Shown here in pieces: positions 6,670-14,277 of a DNA stretch of 14,323 nucleotides. This DNA comes from Candidatus Omnitrophota bacterium (GTDB taxonomy: Bacteria > Omnitrophota > Gorgyraeia > Gygaellales > Profunditerraquicolaceae). The notes below the pieces were generated by a model that was given only the letters and a program-made list of their open reading frames with translations, searched no databases and was not told the DNA's origin. The first letter of the stretch is position 1; each line of letters opens with the position of its first letter. The position numbers were made by a program, and so were the translations under genes. Where the stretch lies: assembly GCA_028717045.1 (NCBI GenBank), contig JAQUON010000025.1, positions 1 through 14,323 of the forward strand, read 5' to 3'.

Positions 6670-6936
6670 ATGCCTACCTATGAATACGAATGCAGCCATT
6701 GCGCTCATCGCTTCGAGGTTTTCCAGAGTATCAGCGCAAAGCCCATAAAATCGTGCCCGAAATGCAAAAAGCCGGTTAAGCGCTTGATCGGTACGGGCTC
6801 AGGCATTATTTTTAAAGGCCCAGGCTTTTACGCCACCGATTACCGTAAGAAGACGAAGAACGACGAGGCCCCGAAACACAGGGAATGCCCTAAATCCAAA
6901 GAAGGTTGTAATGCCTGCCCACAGGCCCATCCATGA
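6670..6936 (+). CDS. FmdB-type zinc ribbon protein
   Basis: This is an 88-residue protein of the FmdB putative regulatory family. Its first 40 residues are the usual zinc ribbon: MPTYEYECSHC with C8 and C11, then CPKC with C29 and C32. After GSGIIFKGPGFYATDY, a stretch typical of the family, comes a lysine-rich tail with three more cysteines (CPKSKEGCNAC). The biological role is not established; family members have been linked to regulation of formamidase and similar genes, but small zinc ribbons like this occur in many unrelated contexts. A strong AAGGGGA (6654-6660) lies nine bases before the ATG. Its TGA overlaps the next start as ATGA (6933-6936), so the DUF1015 gene is very probably translationally coupled to it. 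Confidence 0.9.
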   Translation: MPTYEYECSHCAHRFEVFQSISAKPIKSCPKCKKPVKRLIGTGSGIIFKGPGFYATDYRKKTKNDEAPKHRECPKSKEGCNACPQAHP

Positions 6937-8210
6937 CAGAAATAAAGCCCTTTCGCGCCATAGTATATAATCAGGCAATCGTCAAAGAACTATCCAAGGT
7001 GGTATGCCCCCCCTATGATGTTATTTCCCAAGCCAGGCAAAATTATTATCACGACGTAAGCCCCCATAATTTCATTCATATCCTTTTTGGCAAAGATGTC
7101 CCCGGAGAAGATAAGTACCGCCGGGCTGCCGAACTTTTTCAGAAATGGCAGAAGGAAAATATCCTGGTACAGGAAGAAAAGCCCTGTGTCTATTTTTACA
7201 GCCAGCAGTACAGGATTAGGGGAGAACAGAAAACCCGGTTCGGCTTGATTGCGGCAATGAGCCTTGACGAGAAGAAGTCCTGCGTATACGGCCACGAACA
7301 TACGCGGCTTGAGCCGAAAACAGACCGGCTCCACCTCTTACGGAAAGTAAAAGCAAACTTAAGCCCAATATTTGTGCTTTTTTCCGACAAGAAACGAATT
7401 ATCCAGAAATGTTGCGACTATATTCGGGACAGGGAGCCGTTTATAGAAATATCTGATGATGAGAAAACCGTGCACAGGGTCTGGAGGATAGAGTCGGATT
7501 CTTTGCTGGAAAAGATACAGCAGGCGATGCGCTCCGAAGATTCCTTTATTGCCGATGGCCATCACCGATATGAAGTGGCGCGCGTGTACAGGGAAGAGAT
7601 GCTAAAAAAAAGTGAACCGCAGGGAGAAGGAAGAGAATTTAATTATCTGCTCTCGTATTTCACCAATGTCGAATCGCACGGGTTGAGCATTTTGCCGATA
7701 CACCGCCTAATTACGCTTAGCCAGAAGGTAGAGTCGCTTACGCTGCTTGAGGGTTTAAAGGAGCATTTTCAGCTTGAGGAGATAAAGGATAAGGTGCGTT
7801 TTTTCTTCTTACTGCAAAAAGCCGGCAACACCGAACATGTGCTGGGGATGTATCTTGCGCATGCGTTTTATCTTTTACGGCTGAAAAATATCAAAATCCT
7901 TGATAAGCTGATGCCGGAAAAACCGGTTGAGTACCGCAGGCTCGATGTCTCTATTCTTAACAACATCGTATTCAATCAGATTATGTCTTTTACGCAGGAA
8001 GAAAAAGAACAAATCACTTACGGTATCGATCCCGATGAGTTCATACAGATGGTAGACACACACAAGCGCAACGTCGCATTTTTCCTTAATCCTGTGAAAG
8101 TACAGCAGATTATTGCGGTTGCGCTTAAGGGTGAGAAGATGCCGCCGAAATCTACTTATTTTTACCCCAAGTTGCTTTCAGGGCTTTTGGTGCATTCGCA
8201 TCAGGAGTAA
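6933..8210 (+). CDS. DUF1015 family protein, possible small-molecule kinase
   Basis: A 425-residue soluble protein of the DUF1015 family. Recognisable blocks are the N-terminal IKPFRAIVYN, CPPYDVI (25-31), HNFIHI, YGHEHT (119-124) and the diagnostic FIADGHHRYEVA with DGHHR at 208-212 (bases 7554-7568), followed by SILPIHRLI. The His/Asp-rich conserved blocks suggest a catalytic centre. From memory, and not checked, a member of this family from a thermophilic bacterium was reported as an ATP-dependent free-serine kinase; that activity could apply here but nothing in this window proves it. No signal peptide or membrane segment is seen. It starts within the fmdB stop (ATGA) and accD begins 15 bases after its stop, so the three form one unit. 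Confidence 0.88.
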   Translation: MTEIKPFRAIVYNQAIVKELSKVVCPPYDVISQARQNYYHDVSPHNFIHILFGKDVPGEDKYRRAAELFQKWQKENILVQEEKPCVYFYSQQYRIRGEQKTRFGLIAAMSLDEKKSCVYGHEHTRLEPKTDRLHLLRKVKANLSPIFVLFSDKKRIIQKCCDYIRDREPFIEISDDEKTVHRVWRIESDSLLEKIQQAMRSEDSFIADGHHRYEVARVYREEMLKKSEPQGEGREFNYLLSYFTNVESHGLSILPIHRLITLSQKVESLTLLEGLKEHFQLEEIKDKVRFFFLLQKAGNTEHVLGMYLAHAFYLLRLKNIKILDKLMPEKPVEYRRLDVSILNNIVFNQIMSFTQEEKEQITYGIDPDEFIQMVDTHKRNVAFFLNPVKVQQIIAVALKGEKMPPKSTYFYPKLLSGLLVHSHQE

Positions 8211-8225
8211 TAAAGGATAGGCCGC

Positions 8226-9065
8226 ATGGCGATTTTCGGTAAACCAAAATATACTATTGTACGGCTAAAGAAAAAGGAAATGCCGGACGGCTTATGGGTA
8301 AAGTGCGAAGAGTGTTCGCAGGTCCTCTTCAATAAAGCATTGGATGAAACGTTAAGGGTTTGTCCTAAGTGTAATTATCACTTTACCTTAGATGCCTACA
8401 CAAGGATTAAGTTTCTTCTTGAAGAGGGGTCTTTTACTGAACACGATAAAGATATGCTTCCCTGCGATCCCTTGTCTTTCAAGGGGCCCAAGACATATAA
8501 AGAGAAGCTCATTCAGGACCAGTCAAATACGGGGCTTAATGAAGCCGCCGTGACAGGCGAAGGATTGCTGGAAGGCAACAAGGTCATTGTTGCGGTGACT
8601 GATTCACGGTTTATTATGGGCTCTATGGGGTCAGTAGTCGGAGAAAAAATAACCCGCGCTATTGAGACCGCTACGAAACGCAAGCTCCCCGTGATTATTA
8701 TTTCCGGTTCAGGCGGCGGCGCCAGGATGTACGAAGGGATGTATAGCCTTATGCAGATGGCTAAGACCTCTGCGGCCCTCTATTATCACAGCCGCCAGAA
8801 ACTTCCCTATATCTCTGTGCTTACTAATCCGACCATGGCAGGTGTAATGGCCTCTTTTGCGGGCTTAGGCGACGTCATCATTGCTGAACCCAAGGCATTA
8901 ATCGGCTTTACGGGCCCTCGCGTTATTGAGCAGACTATTATGCAAAAACTCCCCGCAGGCTTTCAACGCTCAGAGTTTCTTCTTGCACACGGCTTGATAG
9001 ATATGATTGTGGACCGCAGAAAATTAAAAACGACAATCGCAGAATTGCTCGATTTCTTAAGTTAG
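8226..9065 (+). CDS. accD: acetyl-CoA carboxylase carboxyltransferase subunit beta
   Basis: AccD is the beta subunit of the carboxyltransferase that, with AccA, moves the carboxyl group from carboxybiotin to acetyl-CoA to give malonyl-CoA for fatty acid synthesis. The 279 residues show the N-terminal four-cysteine zinc ribbon (C27, C30, C46, C49), then a crotonase-like core with GSGGGARMYEG (oxyanion-hole GGGAR at 163-167), SLMQMAKTSAAL, LPYISVLTNPTMAGV, AEPKALIGFTGPRVIEQT and PAGFQRSEFLL, all characteristic. Length is normal. AAAGGA (8212-8217) sits eight bases before the ATG, and the previous stop is only 15 bases away. accA, accB and accC are not in the window, so the carboxylase genes are scattered in this genome or lie elsewhere. 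The next gene has its own promoter. Confidence 0.97.
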   Translation: MAIFGKPKYTIVRLKKKEMPDGLWVKCEECSQVLFNKALDETLRVCPKCNYHFTLDAYTRIKFLLEEGSFTEHDKDMLPCDPLSFKGPKTYKEKLIQDQSNTGLNEAAVTGEGLLEGNKVIVAVTDSRFIMGSMGSVVGEKITRAIETATKRKLPVIIISGSGGGARMYEGMYSLMQMAKTSAALYYHSRQKLPYISVLTNPTMAGVMASFAGLGDVIIAEPKALIGFTGPRVIEQTIMQKLPAGFQRSEFLLAHGLIDMIVDRRKLKTTIAELLDFLS

Positions 9066-9068
9066 TGG

Positions 9069-9097
9069 TTGATTTTTCCGACAGTGGTTGTTATAAT
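9069..9097 (+). promoter_or_regulatory. sigma70-type promoter for the ABC ATPase-DGC unit
   Basis: TTGATT (9069-9074) and a perfect TATAAT (9092-9097) are separated by exactly 17 bp. The site begins three bases after the accD stop and would give a leader of roughly 44 bases containing an AGAGGT Shine-Dalgarno. This is the best -10 in the window. Confidence 0.75.
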
Positions 9098-9102
9098 AAC
9101 AA
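9088..9102. promoter_or_regulatory. palindrome centred on the -10, candidate operator
   Basis: TTGTTAT-A-ATAACAA is a perfect inverted repeat with 7-bp arms around one base, covering the whole -10 of the ABC ATPase promoter. Its position would let a dimeric repressor block transcription. The AT-rich -10 itself contributes to the symmetry, so some of it could be chance. No regulator gene is adjacent. Confidence 0.45.
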
Positions 9103-9147
9103 AATATACCGCCCACATCCTTTTTTAAGTGAAAGCAGAGGTATGCA

Positions 9148-10251
9148 ATGGCACAGGTAAGCCTTAAGAATGTTTCGAAAATCTTTCCCAACGGCACTAA
9201 AGTCGTAGACGATCTGAGCTTGGGTGTTGAGAGCAAGGAATTCATGGTGCTGGTGGGCCCTTCTGGATGCGGCAAGTCCACCACGCTTCGTATGATTGCA
9301 GGGCTGGAAGAGATAAGCCGGGGGGATGTATATATCGGTAACCGTAAGGTAAACGATATCCCGGCTAAAGACCGCGATATCGCGATGGTCTTTCAGAATT
9401 ATGCGCTTTATCCGCACATGACGGTATTTGAGAATATGGCGTTTGGCCTTAAATTAAGGCATTATCCCAGGAAAGAAATCATTCAGCGTGTCAATGAAGC
9501 TGCGGATATCTTGAGCATCAAGCACTTGCTTGGGCGCAAGCCCCGTGAGCTTTCCGGCGGCGAAAGGCAGCGCGTGGCTGTAGGAAGGGCGATTGTCCGA
9601 AAACCGCTGGCGTTCTTGTTCGATGAGCCGTTAAGCAACCTTGACGCGAAACTTAGGGTGCAGATGCGCACCGAGATCCATAAGCTGCACATACGGCTGC
9701 AGACCACGATTATTTATGTAACCCACGACCAGGTCGAAGCTATGACAATGGGCAACAGGATTGCGGTGATGCGGCAAGGCGTAATCCAACAGGTGGCTGA
9801 CCCTATTGAAGTCTATGACCACCCGAGAAATAAATTCGTTGCCGGCTTCATCGGTTCCCCTCCGATGAATTTTTTACAGGGAAGGATTATTAAGAAAGAC
9901 GGGCGCATGTATTTTGATGAGGGCAAACTCCAGGTAAAGCTCATTGAGGATATGTACCCAAAGCTGCTGTTGTATGTCGGCAAGCCGGTGATTCTAGGGA
10001 TCCGGCCCGAAGATATTTACGATAAGCTTTTTGTTTCGGAGGCCCCTCCCGAAAACATCGTAAGGGTCAACTGCGAAGTATACGAACCCATGGGGTCAGA
10101 GGTATATCTTTATCTCAATACAGGAAAACACACGTTTATTGCTCGTGTTGGAGCGCACGATAGGCCGCAGGTAAATCAGGATATGGATCTGGTGTTTGAC
10201 ATGAGCAAGGTGCACTTTTTTGATAAAGATACCGAAGAAACGATCATCTAA
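9148..10251 (+). CDS. MalK/UgpC-type sugar ABC transporter ATP-binding protein
   Basis: This is the nucleotide-binding subunit of a carbohydrate importer of the MalK/UgpC/MsmX class, expected on the cytoplasmic face of the inner membrane. The 367 residues contain Walker A GPSGCGKST (37-45), Q-loop MVFQNYALYPHMTV, signature LSGGERQ (135-141), Walker B AFLFDEP (155-161), D-loop SNLDA and H-loop THDQ (192-195). A C-terminal TOBE-type regulatory region (about 235-367) with GFIGSPPMNF and ILGIRPEDIY follows, giving the usual class length. AGAGGT (9137-9142) precedes the ATG. No permease or binding-protein gene is in the window, so it probably serves permeases encoded elsewhere, possibly several, as MsmX does. 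Its 3' end overlaps the next gene by 32 bp, linking sugar uptake to a diguanylate cyclase gene. Substrate cannot be told. Confidence 0.93.
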   Translation: MAQVSLKNVSKIFPNGTKVVDDLSLGVESKEFMVLVGPSGCGKSTTLRMIAGLEEISRGDVYIGNRKVNDIPAKDRDIAMVFQNYALYPHMTVFENMAFGLKLRHYPRKEIIQRVNEAADILSIKHLLGRKPRELSGGERQRVAVGRAIVRKPLAFLFDEPLSNLDAKLRVQMRTEIHKLHIRLQTTIIYVTHDQVEAMTMGNRIAVMRQGVIQQVADPIEVYDHPRNKFVAGFIGSPPMNFLQGRIIKKDGRMYFDEGKLQVKLIEDMYPKLLLYVGKPVILGIRPEDIYDKLFVSEAPPENIVRVNCEVYEPMGSEVYLYLNTGKHTFIARVGAHDRPQVNQDMDLVFDMSKVHFFDKDTEETII

Positions 10252-11575
10252 TTACAAGGTCTACTATAAAAATTTTCTCAGGTACCTGGAGAGAATTTTC
10301 CCCCTGCGAATAGTCTTTTTTACCCTCCTTTTTTTCGTATTGTACCTTCTTATCCCTTTGGCGCTGGCGTTTAATTACCGCACAATCCCCGTATTGGTAC
10401 TTGCGGTTTTTTATGTAATCAATATCGCATTAGTAACCTATCTTTTTAAAGCCAATTCTGTCATACTCTCGCGGTTCGGCGCGCAGAATGAAAGCCTGCA
10501 GGAAGCCATTAATATCTTAACCGATCAGAATGTCAAAGAAGAGCAGAACGCGCTGGCGCTACGGGAGAAAATCGGCCGTTACAACACCCTTAAAAACATT
10601 ATCGAGGATTTGAATGAGAATTTAAGCTTAGACTACGTAGCAAACAACCTTGCCAATATCACCTTTTCGCTCTTGGGCCGTAACAAAGGCTGCTGCCTTT
10701 TGTATCTTATGGATACCAAGAATCAGAAGCTTACCTTGTTTAAAACCAAAAAAGAGGAAAGTAGTCTTGTGATAAAGGCAAAGGAGGGGGATATATTTGA
10801 TTATTGGGTATTGCGGCATACCAGCCCATTATATATTGAGGACATTAAAAAGGATTTTCGTTTTGACCTCGAGAAACTTAAGAGCCAAGACTTAAGGCCC
10901 ATTGCGTCCCTTATCGCCGCCCCTTTTATAAGCGAAAACCAGTTCCTGGGGATATTGAGGCTGGATAGTCCGCAGCCACATTGTTATTCTCAGGATGATT
11001 TAAGGTTTTTGCTGACCATATCTGATATAGGGGCATTCGCTATTGAAAACGGCCAACTGTTTGCCAAAACCCAAAGCCTGGCGATACACGATGCCCTGAC
11101 CTCGCTGTATACCAAATCATACCTCCTGGAACGCCTCAAAGAAGAGTGCAAGAGAAGCGTGCGCCAAAACAGGGTCTTTTCCTTTTTGATGCTCGATATC
11201 GATTACTTCAAGAATTACAACGACGAGTTCGGCCATACTGCGGGTGACATAGTCCTCAAAGGGCTTGCCCAGGAGCTTATAGATTATTTTTTTAAACACA
11301 ATGCGATTATCGGGCGTTTCGGCGGGGAGGAGTTTTGCGTGATTCTTCCTGAAACGGACAAGAAAAAAGCAGTTGTCTATGCAGAGGAATTCCGCGCGCG
11401 CGTTCAGCAGAAGAAGGTATTACTAAGGAGGCAGGAAACTTCTATCACTGTCTCTATCGGTGTTGCCGCATACCCTGTTGATGCGGTTGATGAAATGGAG
11501 TTGATCTTAAAGGTCGACAGGGCGATGTATGAAGCAAAACGAAAAGGAAGGAACAGGGTAACGGCGTCAAGATAA
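10220..11575 (+). CDS. membrane-anchored GAF-GGDEF diguanylate cyclase
   Basis: A predicted diguanylate cyclase making the second messenger c-di-GMP from two GTP. The 451 residues comprise a basic N-terminus, two hydrophobic helices (about 31-51 and 56-76) with a very short loop, a helical linker, a GAF-like sensor domain (about 130-280), and a GGDEF domain (about 290-451) with LTSLYTKSYLLERL, LMLDIDYFKNYND and an intact active site GGEEF (368-372, bases 11321-11335). The RxxD inhibitory site expected five residues upstream of GGEEF reads KHNA (359-362), so product inhibition is probably lost. The start is TTG at 10220, inside the 3' end of the ABC ATPase gene, with AAGGTG (10207-10212) seven bases before it; no ATG or GTG in this frame lies close by, and starting later would cut into the first helix. 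Confidence 0.88.
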   Translation: MIKIPKKRSSNYKVYYKNFLRYLERIFPLRIVFFTLLFFVLYLLIPLALAFNYRTIPVLVLAVFYVINIALVTYLFKANSVILSRFGAQNESLQEAINILTDQNVKEEQNALALREKIGRYNTLKNIIEDLNENLSLDYVANNLANITFSLLGRNKGCCLLYLMDTKNQKLTLFKTKKEESSLVIKAKEGDIFDYWVLRHTSPLYIEDIKKDFRFDLEKLKSQDLRPIASLIAAPFISENQFLGILRLDSPQPHCYSQDDLRFLLTISDIGAFAIENGQLFAKTQSLAIHDALTSLYTKSYLLERLKEECKRSVRQNRVFSFLMLDIDYFKNYNDEFGHTAGDIVLKGLAQELIDYFFKHNAIIGRFGGEEFCVILPETDKKKAVVYAEEFRARVQQKKVLLRRQETSITVSIGVAAYPVDAVDEMELILKVDRAMYEAKRKGRNRVTASR

Positions 11576-11599
11576 CGCAACGGCACGCAAACCTATACG

Positions 11600-12613
11600 A
11601 TGATAGTCCTTACAAACACCCCTTCTTATGTCGCGCTCCTTTTTCTTTCCGTGTGGCTTTCCGTCTGGCTTAAGAAAATCTTGCACAGGAGCATTGCCTA
11701 TATCGCCAAAAGGCACCAGCACTTTAAAAACGAATACGCCCTTCTGGTTGCTCACAACGACGCACTGAAGCAGAAAAACGCCGACTTAAAAAACGCACTT
11801 GAGAAGATTATTGCGTTATATGAGAACGCCAAACAAATATGCAAGTACCTTGAAGAGGAGAAGGTTTTCGCCGAATTCAAAAACCACCTTTATACACATA
11901 TCGAAATCCGCGATTGCCAGTTTATTAAAGGGGAAATCGATATTTCAAAATTCAAGGGATATATCGTGCTGCCCCTTGAGATTAATAAAGCCGTCATAGG
12001 CTCTCTTGTGGCCGACGGCATACGTGATGTCGACAACGAAACATTCCAGATCTTAAGCCAGCAGTTCCTCTTGGCGATAAAGAGGGCAATCTTGTATCAA
12101 AAAGTGAATGAGCTGGCAATTACCGACGGCCTTACCCAGGTATTGAGCAGGAGGTACTGGTTTGAGCGGTTCAGCGAGGAACTTGAGCGCTCAAAAAAGC
12201 TGGGGCATACGCTTTCCTGCCTTATGATAGACATCGACCATTTTAAAGAATACAACGACCAATACGGCCACCTCGTAGGGGATAGTATACTCAAAGAGGT
12301 GTCCAGGACCATAAAAGAGAACATCAGAGAGATAGATATTATGGGTAGGTACGGAGGCGAAGAATTCTGTGTAGTCCTTACCGAAACAGAAAAAGAGGAT
12401 GCCGGCTTTGTGGCAAACCGTATCTTGCAGGCAGTCCAGCAGCGCAAGATAGTGGCCTACGATGAAACATTTACGATAACCATAAGTATAGGGATAGCCA
12501 TGTTCCCCGGGAATGCGCAGGAATGTAATGTATTGATAGACAAAGCAGACAAGGCCCTGTATGAAGCCAAAAGATCCGGGAGGAATAAGGTCTGTGCCTA
12601 TCTTGGCGAATAA
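11600..12613 (+). CDS. second GGDEF diguanylate cyclase, tandem paralogue
   Basis: A 337-residue predicted diguanylate cyclase that begins 24 bp after the previous one. It has a single N-terminal hydrophobic anchor (about 8-24, SYVALLFLSVWLSVWL), a coiled-coil stretch (about 40-90), a reduced GAF-like region (about 95-175, GYIVLPLEINKAVIGSLVADG) and a GGDEF domain (about 175-337) with LTQVLSRRYWFERF, LMIDIDHFKEYND and active site GGEEF (252-256). The inhibitory RxxD is intact as REID (243-246), five residues before GGEEF, unlike its neighbour. The two GGDEF domains are clearly similar but the sensor halves differ, which fits an old tandem duplication. The ATG at 11600 has no clear Shine-Dalgarno; it may depend on read-through and coupling from the upstream gene. 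Sensor ligand unknown. Confidence 0.88.
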   Translation: MIVLTNTPSYVALLFLSVWLSVWLKKILHRSIAYIAKRHQHFKNEYALLVAHNDALKQKNADLKNALEKIIALYENAKQICKYLEEEKVFAEFKNHLYTHIEIRDCQFIKGEIDISKFKGYIVLPLEINKAVIGSLVADGIRDVDNETFQILSQQFLLAIKRAILYQKVNELAITDGLTQVLSRRYWFERFSEELERSKKLGHTLSCLMIDIDHFKEYNDQYGHLVGDSILKEVSRTIKENIREIDIMGRYGGEEFCVVLTETEKEDAGFVANRILQAVQQRKIVAYDETFTITISIGIAMFPGNAQECNVLIDKADKALYEAKRSGRNKVCAYLGE

Positions 12614-12630
12614 TTATATGTTGCATTCGC
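12606..12630. other. weak inverted repeat at the end of the second DGC gene
   Basis: GCGAAT (12606-12611) and ATTCGC (12625-12630) form a 6-bp stem around a 13-base loop, overlapping both the DGC stop codon and the -35 of the next promoter. A short TTTT follows at 12635-12638. It could be a poor terminator or a regulator site; support is low. Confidence 0.2.
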
Positions 12631-12649
12631 AGGCGTTTTAATATACAAT
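12621..12649 (+). promoter_or_regulatory. sigma70-type promoter for ROK kinase-transaldolase
   Basis: TTGCAT (12621-12626) and TACAAT (12644-12649) are spaced by 17 bp. The -10 ends 11 bp before the ATG at 12661 and only A/T runs lie between, so the message probably starts almost at the start codon. The same TACAAT -10 is used at hrcA. Confidence 0.65.
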
Positions 12650-12660
12650 AAAAAAAATTT

Positions 12661-13590
12661 ATGAAACGTAACATGATTATAGGCATAGATTTAGGCGGAA
12701 CAAATTTAAAATTGGCTTTGACGGACAGGAATTTCCGGATTAAGGCCAGGCGGATGATTAGTACCGCCGGTTTTTTAAAGAAAGAAGATTTGATCGAAGG
12801 GATAGTAATTTCAGTTAACCGTATAATTGATGACAATGGTTTGCGAAAGAACCAGATCCTTGGCGTGGGGATAGGCTTACCGGGCCCGGTCGATTCAAAA
12901 AGCGGCTTTGTGCATTTCTTTCCTAATATTCCCGGCTGGAAGAATGTAAAGCTCAAAACCCTTCTTCAAAGAAAGCTCCGTCTGCCCGTATGTATTGATA
13001 ATGACGCTAACCTTATGGCGTTAGCGGAACACGCTATCGGCGCTGCCAGAGGGATGCAAAATGCATTATGTGTTACGCTTGGCACCGGCGTAGGCGCAGG
13101 CCTTGTGTGCGCAGGCAAGCTTTATCGAGGCTCGACATATGCTGCGGGTGAAATTGGCCATGTCCCCCTAAACGAGAAAGGCCCGAAGTGCAATTGTGGC
13201 GGTATTGCCTGTCTTGAGGCATATATAGGGAATAAGCGCATTGCCAAGGCTGCAAAAGCCGCATTTAGAAAAGACATCTCGCTTGAAGAATTGAGCGCGC
13301 GCGCGAAAAAAGGCGACGCAAAGGCTATACGTATATGGCAGATGGTGGGCAGGTATTTGGGTTTAGCGCTTAGCGGGGCGGTAAACCTTCTTAACCTCGA
13401 TGCGATTGTTATCGGCGGCGGAGTTGCGAATGCCGGCAGCAGTTTATTGAACGAGGCCAGGGCGGTAGTAAAGAAGAGGGCAATGAGTGTCCAGGCACGC
13501 CATGTAAAAATAGTCAAGGCCAGGCTCGGCAATGACGGCGGCATGTTGGGTGCAGCGATTCTCGCCCGGTCATATTCAGGGCGTGGCTGA
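12661..13590 (+). CDS. ROK family sugar kinase (glucokinase-like)
   Basis: A 309-residue member of the ROK family, most likely phosphorylating glucose or a related sugar with ATP in the cytoplasm. It shows the N-terminal phosphate loop GIDLGGTN (8-15), GLPGPVDSKSG, the catalytic base D115 in IDNDAN (112-117), GTGVGAG (141-147), and the zinc site made of H167 (GEIGHV) with C177, C179 and C184 in CNCGGIACLE. There is no N-terminal DNA-binding domain, so it is an enzyme and not a NagC/XylR-type repressor. No Shine-Dalgarno precedes the ATG at 12661; a second in-frame ATG at 12673 (residue 5) also lacks one. The transaldolase gene follows after 27 bp. Sugar specificity (glucose, N-acetylmannosamine, fructose, others) cannot be fixed from motifs alone. 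Confidence 0.92.
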   Translation: MKRNMIIGIDLGGTNLKLALTDRNFRIKARRMISTAGFLKKEDLIEGIVISVNRIIDDNGLRKNQILGVGIGLPGPVDSKSGFVHFFPNIPGWKNVKLKTLLQRKLRLPVCIDNDANLMALAEHAIGAARGMQNALCVTLGTGVGAGLVCAGKLYRGSTYAAGEIGHVPLNEKGPKCNCGGIACLEAYIGNKRIAKAAKAAFRKDISLEELSARAKKGDAKAIRIWQMVGRYLGLALSGAVNLLNLDAIVIGGGVANAGSSLLNEARAVVKKRAMSVQARHVKIVKARLGNDGGMLGAAILARSYSGRG

Positions 13591-13617
13591 TATAAAGGAA
13601 ATACGCAGGAGCGCATA

Positions 13618-14265
13618 ATGAAGATTTTCATTGATAGTGCCAATATAGAAGAGATAAAAGAAGCGGATTCGCTGGGGGTGATTGACGGAGTAACTACTAA
13701 TCCCAGCCTGATTGCAAAGGAAAAACGGCCTGCCCTTGCATTGCTTAAAGAAATTTGCGGAGTTGTGCACGGCCCGGTAAGCGCTGAGGTAATCAGCCTC
13801 GATGCGCAAGGCATGATAGAAGAAGCACGGCAGCTTTCGAAAATCGCTTCCAATATCGTAGTGAAGATTCCGCTTATAAAAGAAGGTATTAAGGCGGTGA
13901 GGGTTTTGTCCGCAGAAGGCATTAAGACAAATGTGACCCTTTGTTTTTCCCTGCCCCAGGCCATTCTTGTTGCAAAGGCACAGGCAGACTATGTGTCTGC
14001 CTTTGTAGGCAGGCTCGATGATGCGGCGCATAACGGCATGGATTTGATCCGTGACATTACACAAGTCTACTCTAATTACCGTTTTAAGACAAAGGTGATC
14101 GTTGCTTCCGTACGTAACATGCTTCACGTTGTGGAAGCGGCGAAGATCGGCGCAGATATTGCAACTATTCCTTTCGCCGTGATCGAACAGCTTCTTAAGC
14201 ACCCCCTGACCGATATCGGAGTGGAGAGGTTTCTCCAGGATTATAAGAAAATACCTACAGTTTAA
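13618..14265 (+). CDS. tal: TalC-type transaldolase
   Basis: A 215-residue small-type transaldolase, a cytoplasmic TIM-barrel class I aldolase that moves dihydroxyacetone units between sugar phosphates in the non-oxidative pentose phosphate pathway. Seen are D6 in FIDSAN, GVTTNPSL (24-31), the Schiff-base lysine K83 in NIVVKIPL, TNVTLCFSLPQA and AASV-type C-terminal strands. This subfamily contains both transaldolases and fructose-6-phosphate aldolases. E57 (SAEV) and F129 (SAFVGR) stand where fructose-6-phosphate aldolase has Gln and Tyr, so transaldolase is the better call. AGGAG (13607-13611) lies six bases before the ATG. Its link to the ROK kinase suggests a joint role in hexose-phosphate metabolism. 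Length is normal for the family. Confidence 0.93.
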   Translation: MKIFIDSANIEEIKEADSLGVIDGVTTNPSLIAKEKRPALALLKEICGVVHGPVSAEVISLDAQGMIEEARQLSKIASNIVVKIPLIKEGIKAVRVLSAEGIKTNVTLCFSLPQAILVAKAQADYVSAFVGRLDDAAHNGMDLIRDITQVYSNYRFKTKVIVASVRNMLHVVEAAKIGADIATIPFAVIEQLLKHPLTDIGVERFLQDYKKIPTV

Positions 14266-14277
14266 CAGAGTGTCCAT

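Noticed and set aside
11591..11602. TATACG just before the second DGC start as a promoter
   Set aside because: It abuts the ATG, leaving no room for a transcription start, and no -35 is visible; read-through from the upstream cyclase is more likely.
13122..13964. Long minus-strand open frame (280 codons) across the ROK and transaldolase genes
   Set aside because: It runs antisense through two clearly conserved enzymes, has no recognisable domain, and crosses their boundary; it is a codon-bias shadow.
13576..14277. Minus-strand open frame of 233 codons opposite the transaldolase
   Set aside because: Its extent mirrors the conserved + strand gene and the protein is cysteine/histidine-rich noise without family motifs.
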